Source: Haloarculaceae archaeon
GTDB lineage: Archaea; Halobacteriota; Halobacteria; Halobacteriales; Haloarculaceae
Length of the DNA stretch: 7,467 nucleotides
Direction: 5' to 3'
Assembly (NCBI GenBank): GCA_018609945.1
Contig: JAHENO010000093.1
Location: 1 to 7,467 of the forward strand
Shown in pieces: positions 1 to 6,265 of the stretch. Each line of letters starts with the position of its first letter. The first letter of the stretch is position 1. The notes under the pieces are model-generated. The model ran no database searches. It saw only the letters and a program-made list of their open reading frames with translations, and was not told the origin of the DNA. The translations under genes and the position numbers were made by a program.

Positions 1-48
1 GGTCCCGGCACTGCCGTACGCGCCCACGACCGCGACGTGAATGCTCAT
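1..48 (-). CDS. N-terminus of a Rossmann-fold oxidoreductase-like protein (partial)
   Basis: Only the first 16 codons are in the window; the gene runs leftward off the edge. The ATG is at 48-46 and the peptide reads MSIHVAVVGAYGSAGT. A short beta strand followed by GxxGxxG (GAYGSAG) is the dinucleotide-binding start of a Rossmann fold, as in NAD(P)- or FAD-dependent enzymes. From memory, haloarchaeal dihydrolipoamide-dehydrogenase-like proteins begin much like this, but 16 residues cannot settle the family; other NAD(P)-binding dehydrogenases or reductases remain possible. The start is supported by a TATA-like box about 27 bases upstream, which fits a leaderless transcript. The gene is divergent from the adjacent IS element and looks unrelated to it. 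Confidence 0.55.
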   Translation of the reverse strand, partial: MSIHVAVVGAYGSAGT

Positions 49-70
49 ACCCACTCTGGACGCGCAGGGA

Positions 71-80
71 CTGTAAAACC
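71..80 (-). promoter_or_regulatory. TATA box of the leftward partial gene
   Basis: Read leftward, this is GGTTTTACAG, an AT-rich island in GC-rich DNA. Its centre lies about 27 bases upstream of the ATG at 48, the normal archaeal TATA-to-start distance, so transcription would begin at or just before the start codon. The leaderless reading is inferred from spacing only. Confidence 0.5.
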
Positions 81-118
81 ACAGCGGGTGTGCAGCGCCG
101 GTCCCGGAGCGACGCGCT

Positions 119-126
119 CATACTGA
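119..126. repeat. Left fragment of the palindromic repeat, cut off by the IS
   Basis: CATACTGA directly precedes the TA target of the IS and matches the CATACTG at 1214-1220 and the complement of CAGTAT near 1353-1358. Removing the IS joins it to TGACTGCTGTAG at 1200, giving an arm like the right-hand outer arm but with about five extra bases. A short match, so evidence rests on position. Confidence 0.45.
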
Positions 127-128
127 TA

Positions 129-140
129 GGGATCAGCAGA
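129..140 (+). repeat. Left terminal inverted repeat of the IS
   Basis: GGGATCAGCAGA matches the right end (1186-1197) exactly in inverted orientation. After a 5-base mismatch block a second matching patch (TCATA, 146-150) follows, so the functional repeat is probably longer and imperfect, about 22-30 bp. The preceding TA (127-128) is the target duplication. Confidence 0.88.
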
Positions 141-144
141 CTAG

Positions 145-154
145 TTCATATCTT
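145..154 (+). promoter_or_regulatory. Probable transposase promoter inside the IS left end
   Basis: The AT-rich stretch TTCATATCTT is centred about 25 bases before the ATG at 175, a TATA-box position for a leaderless mRNA. No Shine-Dalgarno sequence precedes the ATG. The box overlaps the inner part of the imperfect terminal repeat, so transposase binding there could in principle repress transcription; that last point is inference. Confidence 0.4.
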
Positions 155-174
155 CTGGGCGCGTAGAGAACCTC

Positions 175-1193
175 ATGACAACGTGGGGCGGCAAGCTAGA
201 CGATGTTGATGAGGAGCAGTTGCGTCAGCAACTGCGCACGGAAACCGATGGAAAGGCGGTGAAACGTCTTACCAGTGCGTTGTTGTATCAACAGGGACAG
301 TCACCAGCTGAAATCGAGCGACTGCTCGGGTTTCCCGAACAGACGGTCTACGGCTGGCTTGATGTTGTCGCCGAGCGCGATCCCACCGCGCTCGGCGACC
401 TCCCTCGTCCCGGCCAATCCACCCGCCTCACCGACGACCAGTGGACGGAACTGACGGCGACGCTGGCGGCGTCGCCGGCTGAGGCAGGGTATGACGATCC
501 GGTGTGGGCGCCGACACTCGTCCGTGACCATATTGCTGAGACGTTCGACGTTGAGTACTCGCTGGCGCACATGTATCGTGTGATGAAGCGGGCGGGCCTG
601 TCGTACCAGACAGCCCGCCCGCGTCACTACAAAGCCGATCCGGCTGAACAACAGCGGTGGCGCAAGGAGTTCAAAAAAAGTGGCCGACGCTGAAGGCAGC
701 TGGTCACCGGATCGTGGTTATCGACCAGAACACGCAGGTCGTAAAAACCGAGCAAAAGCGGGGCTGGTTTCCGGTGAACTCCCGCCCGAGACTGCCGGTC
801 TCGGGCGGTCGAGCCTCGATCAATCTGTTAGGCGCGGTCACCGACGATGGCGACCGCTTCATCTCGTTCGTCGAGGGACGGTTCACCGGAAAGGTTGCCG
901 CCCATTTTCTGCGAGCACTCCAGCAGGAGTTCGGCAAGAACCTCGTGATCGTGTTGGATAATGCACCGTATTTCATCGCGAAGTTCCTCAAGAAGCAGGC
1001 CACCGCCGACGGCCTGCTTCTTGAATACCTGCCAGCGTATGCACCGGAAATGAACCCACTCGAACAGTGCTGGCGGCAACTGAACGATGGACGCGCTAAC
1101 CGACTATACCGGGAAATCTCCGATCTGAAGGCGTACCTCACCGCTAAACTCCCTACGCTCATTTCACCGAAAATCTATGAGTACCTCTGCTGA
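175..1193 (+). CDS. IS630-family transposase, two frames joined by -1 frameshift
   Basis: This DDE transposase catalyses cut-and-paste movement of the surrounding IS. The first frame (175-693, 172 codons) encodes the DNA-binding half: a helix-turn-helix near residues 38-62 (SPAEIERLLGFPEQTVYGWL) and a winged-helix segment near 115-150. The second frame (open from 657, ending at the TGA of 1191-1193) encodes the catalytic half. Slipping back one base on the A7 tract at 673-679 gives a joined protein of about 339 residues, the usual IS630 length, reading FKKKWPTL at the junction. Numbered on that fusion, the catalytic residues are D184 (VVIDQ), D262 (IVLDNAP) and E297 (PEMNPLEQ), with 34 residues between the last two: the DD34E signature. 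Without the shift the product ends at SGRR and lacks the whole catalytic domain. A decayed single-frame gene with a one-base deletion is the alternative to programmed frameshifting. Confidence 0.9.
673..679 (+). promoter_or_regulatory. A7 slippery site for -1 frameshift in the transposase
   Basis: Zero-frame codons read TTC AAA AAA AGT GGC. Slipping back one base gives AAA AAG TGG CCG and enters the catalytic frame. The tract lies where the two halves of the transposase abut, and the frames overlap from 657 to 693. Frameshift expression is known in some IS families, including some IS630 members. I did not find a convincing downstream stimulatory hairpin by eye. Confidence 0.6.
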
Positions 1194-1197
1194 TCCC
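1186..1197 (-). repeat. Right terminal inverted repeat of the IS
   Basis: TCTGCTGATCCC is the exact reverse complement of the left end. The transposase stop codon (TGA, 1191-1193) lies inside it, a compact arrangement. The following TA (1198-1199) is the second copy of the target dinucleotide. Confidence 0.88.
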
Positions 1198-1199
1198 TA

Positions 1200-1361
1200 T
1201 GACTGCTGTAGTTCATACTGCCGGCTATAACTTCGTGAGGATATCCGACCACCCGTGGAGTCGAAATTCCTCACAGGCTTATAGACGGCAGTATCAGTAC
1301 CGGATCGACCGCACGACGTCGTGCGGTCGGCCTGGAAAATAGCTACAGCAGTCAGTATCAG
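1200..1361. repeat. Nested palindromic, MITE-like repeat
   Basis: Two levels of inverted repeat are visible. The outer arms are TGACTGCTGTAG (1200-1211) and its exact complement at 1343-1354. The inner arms run from about 1214 to 1249 and 1262 to 1295, pairing through ATACTGCCG, CTATAA, GTGAGGA and CGAC with short mismatched gaps, and close over CCACCCGTGG. CTGATACTG occurs in complement at both 1289-1297 and 1353-1361, and CATACTG recurs at 1214-1220 and, left of the IS, at 119-125. The IS therefore probably interrupts the left end of the unit. There is no coding capacity. It resembles a miniature inverted-repeat element, possibly one inserted in another of the same kind. No family is assigned. 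Confidence 0.72.
1306..1329. repeat. Perfect 24-bp palindrome
   Basis: CGACCGCACGAC is followed immediately by its exact reverse complement. It lies between the inner and outer right arms of the repeat, 29 bases beyond the stop of the leftward permease gene. As RNA it would form a strong GC-rich hairpin with a minimal loop; as DNA it could be a protein-binding dyad. On the permease strand a short TATTTTCC run (1334-1341) precedes it, so it may lie in the transcription termination region, but it lacks the T-tract after the stem of a bacterial-type terminator. Confidence 0.7.
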
Positions 1362-4117
1362 GCGTCGGGGTCGGACGGGTCGCTCCGGTCCCCGGAGCCG
1401 GAACCGGAATCGCCGGCGTCGCGGGCGGCGTCCGAACCGTGTTCGATGTCGCTATCGGAGTCGGGGTCCGCCCGGCCGCCGTTCCAGTCGACCTCGGGAT
1501 CGTCGGGCTGCGTCCCGGTCTCGGCGGGCGTGACCGCCGGCTTTGGGTCGGGGAGCGTGACGTCGGGGGCACCGGTGGGCGCGGAGTCCTGCCAGGGGGC
1601 CGCACCGACGCCGAAGAGGGGGAGCAGCGAGCGGTGGCCGGTGACGAAGTGGTCCCAGACGACCAGCACGGACGGGGAGACGACCACGGCCGTGAGGAAG
1701 GCGTAGACGACCGCCAGGGCCGTGATGAGGCCGAACTGCTGGATGGCGACGAACACCGCAAGCGAGAGGACGCCGATGCCCGAGACGGTCGTGAGCATGC
1801 TCCCGAACAGCGCGCCGCCGGTTCCCCGCACTGTGCGTTCGAGCGCGGGCACGAGGGGGCGCTCCTCGCGCTCGTCGACGAAGCGGTGGAAGATGTGGAC
1901 CGAGTAGTCGATACCCAGCCCGATGACGATCGCGAGGATGGTCGCCGTGATCGTATTGAAGGGGATAGACAGCGCCCGCATCGACCCGGCGACGAGGGCG
2001 ACGGTCACCATCACGGGGAAGACGTTTGCGAGGCCCAGCGACGCGGTCCCCTCGAGGACGAGGTAGATGACCACGAGGAAGAGTGCGGCCCCGACCAGCG
2101 CGGCGATCAGGCTGGAGACCGCCGACTCGCGGATGCGATCCGAGACTGCCTGGAAGACGACAGTCTGGCCGGTCGCTACCGCCGAGGTGCGATAGCGGTC
2201 CGCGACCGTCCGGGTGTCCGCGACCACCTCGTCGTCGGACGCGTCGGCCTCGACAGAGTAGACGACGCGCGCACTCGAGTAGTCCTCCATGATGTAATCG
2301 AGAGCCTGGTCGCGGGCCGGCGAATCGAGCAGGTCGTCGTAGACCTCCCGGAGGTTCCGGTCGGGAACGCCGTTGTCGTCGATGTCGTTGCGGTCGACCA
2401 GGGCGGCGAACTCGGGGTCGCGCTCGGCGTGGGACTCGATGACTGTGATGATCGACGTCGTCTCGGCGTGGTTGTCCTCCCGGAGTATCGAGTCGGGGGG
2501 GTCCTCGTTGGCGTTGTGGATCGACTCCAGAACCGACCCCCTGGTCATCGGCGCCTCGACGTAGATGGTGGTCGAATCCTGCTGTGTCGACGCGAAGTTG
2601 TCTTCGAGGTAGTTGACCGTCGTCGTGACGGTGTAGTCGCTGGGCCGGAACGGCTCGGGGAGCTGTTCGAGGAAGTCGGGGTTCTCCTCGGGCGGGAGGA
2701 AGTCCTCCTGTTCGAAGCTGGTGTCGACGCCGGTGGCGTAGACGCCCGCGCTGGCGCTGATCAGGACGACGACCACCAGAAACAGCGCGGGTGCCCGCTT
2801 GGCGATGCCGACGCCGACGGAGAGGACCGAGGCGAGTGCCGTCCCCTCCTGTCCCAGTGGCGTCGTCGCGAACGTGGGGATGGCCGTCCGCTCGCGCACG
2901 CGGTCGAGTTCCACCTTCGCCGCCGGGACGAAGATACCGAAAATGAGGAAAGTGAACCCGATACCGATGGCGGCGACGACGCCGAACTCCCGGATGGGCG
3001 GCAGCGCGCTCGTGAGGTTCGCCAGAAAGCCGATGGCGGAGGTGCCCGCGACGATGAAGAAGGCGACGGTCAACTGGTCGGTCGTCAGGCGCATCGCATC
3101 CCCGATGGACTCCCCGCGCACGCGCTCCTCGCGGTAGCGGTTGATAGAGTGGATGCCGAAGTCGATGCCCACGGCCAGCAACAGCGGCGGCACCGCGATG
3201 AGCATCTGCGTGAAGGGGATGCCCGCCAGCCCCAGGAAGCCAAACGTCCAGACGATGGCCATGACGAGCGCGACGACACCCAGAACGAGGTCCGCGAGGT
3301 CGCGGAAGGCGACGATCAGGAAGAAGACGATGAACAGGAAGGCAGCGGGAACGGTCAACAGCAGCGAATCGGTGAGCACCGAGCCGAACTCCTCGGAGAC
3401 GATGCCGGACCCGAAGACGGTGATGTCGCCGCCGACGGTGTCCTCGACGCTGTCGACGCGCAACTGGATCGGCGTGAGTGGGCTCTCCCCGCCCTGGCCG
3501 GCCCCTTCCGAGACGCCCGCGGGCAGTTCGTGTGTCACCGTGCCGATGGTCGCACTGGCCGAGGCCGACTGAGCGTTGAAGTCGTTGCTCAGGAGGCCAG
3601 TGAAGCGGTCGTTTGTCGTGGCGAGGTCCCGGACCGCCCGGTCGATGTCGGTGGGGGTCGCCTCCTCGATGGCCCTGATCTGGTCCCCGGTGCTCTCAGC
3701 GCCGGGGTCGAGTTCCTGGGCGACCAGCGACGCTGCGCTGGCAGTCGACTGCACCCTGAGGTCGGGCCGTTTCTCGATGCGGTTCTGGAGGCGCAACATC
3801 CGGAGCATCGACCGCTTCGAGAGCACGTTTTGCTCGCGCTGGATGAGCGACGTCGCGCCGGTGTCCGGGGCGAAACTGGGCGAGAACTCACGCTGGACAT
3901 CGTTGAACGCCTCCTCGGAGGGCAGGCCGGTCGTGAACTGCTCGGTTCCGGTCTCCGTCGAGATGTTCCCCAGTCCCAGCGCGAAGACCGCCGTCGCTAC
4001 CAGGAACAGGAGGACGACTGTCCGGGAATTGTTGACGATGTGGTAGTCGATCCAGTCGATGTACCGCTGGTGGTCGACGCCTTCGAGCAGGTCGTGAACC
4101 GGCGTCGGCCCGCTCAT
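1358..4117 (-). CDS. RND/MMPL-family membrane transporter permease
   Basis: This 919-residue protein belongs to the RND superfamily (COG1033/MMPL type), proton-coupled exporters of lipids, drugs or other hydrophobic molecules. Two similar halves are visible. TM1 is near residues 33-50, a large outer loop at 51-248, TM2-6 near 249-402, TM7 near 442-463, a second outer loop at 464-666, and TM8-12 near 667-822. TM4 carries GIDFGIH (317-323) and TM10 carries GIDYSVH (735-741), the conserved acidic motif of this family. The tail (823-919) is Asp/Ser/Gly-rich and looks disordered. The second loop holds DIDDNGVPD (578-586), a possible Ca-binding loop. The ATG at 4117 is preferred; the in-frame ATG at 4231 would add 38 Cys/Ser-rich residues that lie entirely inside the upstream gene. 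The gene starts 10 bases after that gene, without a clear ribosome site, suggesting translational coupling. Substrate unknown. Confidence 0.9.
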   Translation of the reverse strand: MSGPTPVHDLLEGVDHQRYIDWIDYHIVNNSRTVVLLFLVATAVFALGLGNISTETGTEQFTTGLPSEEAFNDVQREFSPSFAPDTGATSLIQREQNVLSKRSMLRMLRLQNRIEKRPDLRVQSTASAASLVAQELDPGAESTGDQIRAIEEATPTDIDRAVRDLATTNDRFTGLLSNDFNAQSASASATIGTVTHELPAGVSEGAGQGGESPLTPIQLRVDSVEDTVGGDITVFGSGIVSEEFGSVLTDSLLLTVPAAFLFIVFFLIVAFRDLADLVLGVVALVMAIVWTFGFLGLAGIPFTQMLIAVPPLLLAVGIDFGIHSINRYREERVRGESIGDAMRLTTDQLTVAFFIVAGTSAIGFLANLTSALPPIREFGVVAAIGIGFTFLIFGIFVPAAKVELDRVRERTAIPTFATTPLGQEGTALASVLSVGVGIAKRAPALFLVVVVLISASAGVYATGVDTSFEQEDFLPPEENPDFLEQLPEPFRPSDYTVTTTVNYLEDNFASTQQDSTTIYVEAPMTRGSVLESIHNANEDPPDSILREDNHAETTSIITVIESHAERDPEFAALVDRNDIDDNGVPDRNLREVYDDLLDSPARDQALDYIMEDYSSARVVYSVEADASDDEVVADTRTVADRYRTSAVATGQTVVFQAVSDRIRESAVSSLIAALVGAALFLVVIYLVLEGTASLGLANVFPVMVTVALVAGSMRALSIPFNTITATILAIVIGLGIDYSVHIFHRFVDEREERPLVPALERTVRGTGGALFGSMLTTVSGIGVLSLAVFVAIQQFGLITALAVVYAFLTAVVVSPSVLVVWDHFVTGHRSLLPLFGVGAAPWQDSAPTGAPDVTLPDPKPAVTPAETGTQPDDPEVDWNGGRADPDSDSDIEHGSDAARDAGDSGSGSGDRSDPSDPDA

Positions 4118-4127
4118 CCCGGATCGC

Positions 4128-6056
4128 TCACCCGTACCGTCTGTAGAGGACGGCCCCGCCGACGACCACTGCGAGGACGAGCACACCGACGAGCAGCAGG
4201 GGTGGCCCGCCGCCCTCGGCCTCCTCGACACTCACAGCCAGGCGATACGTCTGGGAGAGTTTCGTGTCACCGTCCGGTTCGTCGTACTGGAAGTCGACCG
4301 AGACGGGGTAGTTTTTCGCCAGTGCGCCGCCGCTGGCGCCCACCGAAAAGCGCACCGTCTCGGACTCGCCGGGGTCGAGTGCACCGATAAAGGCCTCGTC
4401 GTCGGTGACCGAGATGGGGGAGTCGGCGAACATGTTGGCCGAGATGTCGGTGAAACGCTCGTCGCCGTTGTTGGTGACGGTCACTTCGAGGGTCGTCCCG
4501 CTGCCGGGTGCGGTGGTGGCTCCGTCGACGGCGAGTCCGAATTTCCGTTCGTCGGGGCCGACGTCGGCGTTGACGTCGATGGTGTCGCTGGTCCGGAGGT
4601 CACCGTCGCTGTTGCGGTACCGGACCGCCATCGAGTACTGCTTGGGTCCCGACTCGCCCGATTCGCTGATCTCGACGGGGAGGCTGAACGTGGCCGTCTC
4701 CCCCGCCGCGAGGTCGCCGACCGGTGCCTCCGTCTCCAGGGGCGTGACGTTGCGCTTGTCCGTCTCGAAGACTACCACCGCGTTCCGGACGTCAGCCTCG
4801 CCAGTGTTGACGATACGGCCCTCGATGGTTCCCTCTCCGCCGACCCGCAGCGTCGAGGTGACGCCCTCGATGTCGAAGGACTGTTCGGGTTCGGGCCGGA
4901 CACCGAGCGACTGCGAGGGGGCGGTCTCGGTGTCACCCTCGGGGTCCTGGTAGGAAACGGTCGCGTCCAGCGCGTAGGTGCGCGTGTCCGCGTCGTCGGT
5001 CGCGGTGACGTCGTACTCCAGGGTGCGGGTCTCGCCGGGCTCCCAGGACCCGGCGAACCGCGAGGTCGATTGACTCCCCGAGAACGTCAGTGCCGGCGTC
5101 TTCGAGGCGAGTTCGACCGACGCGTCCGTCACGGGAACCGGACCCTCGTTGCGCATTGTTACCTCGACCGTCCCGGTGTCGCCGACTGCGACCGCACTCT
5201 CGACGGATTCGACCGCGAACGTTTGCTCGGGCTGTGGCGTGACTGCGATGGTCCGGGTTTCGGAGGTCTGTGTGCGCCCGTCGCTGTCCTCGTAGGTGGC
5301 GGTGGCGTCGAACGCGTAGGGCTGGGGCCCGGCGCTCCGGTCCGCCAGGACCCGATACTCGACGGTGCGACGCTCGCCGGGTTCCCACTCGCCGACGCTG
5401 CGCGAGGCAGTCGTCGCCCCGCCGAAGGAGAGTTCCGCGTTGCGCGACTCCAGCCGGAGCGTGGCGTCGCTGGCGGTCTCGGTCCCGGCGTTCTCGACGG
5501 TGACCGCGACAGTCCCGGTCGAACCGACCCGCGCTTGCGACGCGACGTCGACCACTTCGAGGCGGGCGTCCTCCTCGATCTCCAGCGTCAGATCGTAGTC
5601 CTCCGTGCGTCGGATCGTGATTTCCTCGCCGCCGTCGATGCCCTCCTCGATGATGTGGGTGAATTTGTACGCCGTTTCGACCGGGATGGTGTACGTCCCG
5701 GGCTCGGCGTCCTCCTCGACCGTCATCGAGTAGCGCACGGACGTCGTCCCCTCGGGGAGGGTCCCGACGACCCGCGTCGTGGACTGGATGTTCACCGGCG
5801 CGTCCCCGTCATCGACGGTGACTGTCAGGCCGCGCGCTGTCGTCACGCGGTCGTTGAGCCGCTGGTTCGTGTTCGATCCCTCGCGGAGATCTCCGCTGTT
5901 GGTGATCGTCACCGCCAGGTCGGTCTCCTCGCCGGGCACGACGGAATCCTCCTCGAGTGTGACGTCGAGGTCGGGAGAGCCGATGATGTCAGCGGCGACG
6001 AGGCCGGGGACGATGCTCAGGGCGATCAGCAGGAACAGCAGGTGCGTGCGTCTCAT
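4128..6056 (-). CDS. Secreted multi-Ig-like (COG1361/CARDB-type) protein with C-terminal anchor
   Basis: The 642-residue product starts with a Sec signal peptide (MRR then a hydrophobic stretch to about residue 22) and ends with a membrane helix (about 618-637) followed by RRYG, so nearly all of it should lie outside the cell. Between these are about five beta-rich domains, roughly 24-161, 165-273, 279-386, 393-496 and 505-610. They share the pattern VxVGxxGTVxVTVxNxG...W/L-PGExxTxxYxV...Y-x-DxDG, typical of archaeal COG1361 S-layer-like/CARDB/NEW3 Ig-like domains. One N-glycosylation sequon (NVT, 436-438) is visible. The gene is first in a two-gene operon with the RND permease; from memory such pairings recur in archaea, so it may act as an extracellular adaptor or substrate-binding partner. 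No enzymatic motif is seen. The start is fixed by the signal peptide; no other ATG lies in frame just upstream. Confidence 0.85.
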   Translation of the reverse strand: MRRTHLLFLLIALSIVPGLVAADIIGSPDLDVTLEEDSVVPGEETDLAVTITNSGDLREGSNTNQRLNDRVTTARGLTVTVDDGDAPVNIQSTTRVVGTLPEGTTSVRYSMTVEEDAEPGTYTIPVETAYKFTHIIEEGIDGGEEITIRRTEDYDLTLEIEEDARLEVVDVASQARVGSTGTVAVTVENAGTETASDATLRLESRNAELSFGGATTASRSVGEWEPGERRTVEYRVLADRSAGPQPYAFDATATYEDSDGRTQTSETRTIAVTPQPEQTFAVESVESAVAVGDTGTVEVTMRNEGPVPVTDASVELASKTPALTFSGSQSTSRFAGSWEPGETRTLEYDVTATDDADTRTYALDATVSYQDPEGDTETAPSQSLGVRPEPEQSFDIEGVTSTLRVGGEGTIEGRIVNTGEADVRNAVVVFETDKRNVTPLETEAPVGDLAAGETATFSLPVEISESGESGPKQYSMAVRYRNSDGDLRTSDTIDVNADVGPDERKFGLAVDGATTAPGSGTTLEVTVTNNGDERFTDISANMFADSPISVTDDEAFIGALDPGESETVRFSVGASGGALAKNYPVSVDFQYDEPDGDTKLSQTYRLAVSVEEAEGGGPPLLLVGVLVLAVVVGGAVLYRRYG

Positions 6057-6117
6057 GGTGTACTGTCCGGGCAGGTTCCCGGCGGCTTTCGATGGCCACC
6101 CATTCAGCCCCTTGACA

Positions 6118-6125
6118 GGTATATC
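6118..6125 (-). promoter_or_regulatory. TATA box of the multi-Ig/RND operon
   Basis: Leftward it reads GATATACC, preceded by the purine-rich CGAAAAACAACA, which resembles a BRE. Transcription would begin near 6095, leaving an untranslated leader of about 38 bases before the ATG at 6056. No strong Shine-Dalgarno sequence is seen in that leader. Confidence 0.55.
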
Positions 6126-6126
6126 T

Positions 6127-6149
6127 GTTGTTTTTCGCCTACTAACAAC
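6127..6149. promoter_or_regulatory. Small dyad next to the operon TATA box (possible operator)
   Basis: GTTGTT (6127-6132) and AACAAC (6144-6149) form a 6-bp inverted repeat with an 11-base spacer, directly upstream of the leftward TATA box and overlapping the BRE position. It could bind a dimeric regulator of either divergent gene, but arms this short can arise by chance. Confidence 0.3.
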
Positions 6150-6231
6150 CGGTAAGACTCCCTTAGCGGGTCCGGGAGATCGAGGGCGACCGGAACCGGA
6201 GCTATCCCGGCACTCGAGCCCGTTTCGACGG

Positions 6232-6239
6232 CTATTAGA
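6232..6239 (+). promoter_or_regulatory. Possible TATA box of the FG-GAP gene
   Basis: CTATTAGA is an AT-rich island about 30 bases before the proposed TTG start at 6266. It would place transcription start near 6261, giving almost no leader and leaving the GGAG ribosome site at the very edge of the mRNA, so another promoter further upstream is possible. Confidence 0.35.
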
Positions 6240-6256
6240 CGGTCGCCCGTGGAGTC

Positions 6257-6260
6257 GGAG
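6257..6260 (+). promoter_or_regulatory. Ribosome binding site supporting a TTG start
   Basis: GGAG sits five bases before the TTG at 6266, an acceptable Shine-Dalgarno spacing. It favours TTG over the later ATG at 6293, which would remove the twin arginines of the signal peptide. Confidence 0.5.
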
Positions 6261-6265
6261 CTACA

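Larger units (their letters stand above)
129..1197 (+). mobile_element. Complete IS630-family insertion sequence, 1069 bp
   Basis: The element is bounded by perfect 12-bp inverted repeats (GGGATCAGCAGA and its complement). Each end is directly flanked by TA (127-128 and 1198-1199), the target duplicated by IS630/Tc1-mariner elements. It carries one transposase gene in two overlapping frames with a DD34E catalytic triad. Its base composition and codon use look less GC-rich than the host genes to the right, consistent with horizontal origin. Perfect ends, an intact target duplication and no premature stop other than the frame change suggest a fairly recent insertion. Joining the flanks across one TA restores an empty site reading ...CATACTGATATGACTGC..., part of a palindromic repeat. 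I do not assign an ISfinder name. Confidence 0.87.

Noticed and set aside
704..1162. Leftward frame of 152 codons inside the IS
   Set aside because: Antisense of the catalytic half of the transposase; no motif, and IS630 elements normally carry one gene.
129..1197. IS element as cargo or part of a defence island
   Set aside because: It carries only a transposase, and neighbouring genes are transport and surface functions with no nuclease, methylase, toxin or Cas-like motif.
1200..1361. Hairpin-rich region as a CRISPR array or structured RNA gene
   Set aside because: Repeats are inverted and nested rather than regularly spaced direct repeats, and no promoter or known RNA fold is recognisable; a MITE-like repeat explains it better.
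4118..4231. Extended N-terminus of the permease from the ATG at 4231
   Set aside because: The extra 38 residues are Cys/Ser-rich, unlike haloarchaeal proteins, and overlap the membrane anchor codons of the upstream gene. The ATG at 4117 gives normal operon spacing.
1439..4390. Rightward open frame of 983 codons opposite the permease
   Set aside because: It is almost the exact antisense of the permease and part of the multi-Ig gene. Its translation is Asp/Arg/Gly-rich with no fold, signal or motif; long antisense frames are common in high-GC DNA.
5070..6155. Rightward open frame of 361 codons opposite the multi-Ig gene
   Set aside because: Antisense shadow in a GC-rich gene; no recognisable domain, and it ends inside the promoter region of the real gene.
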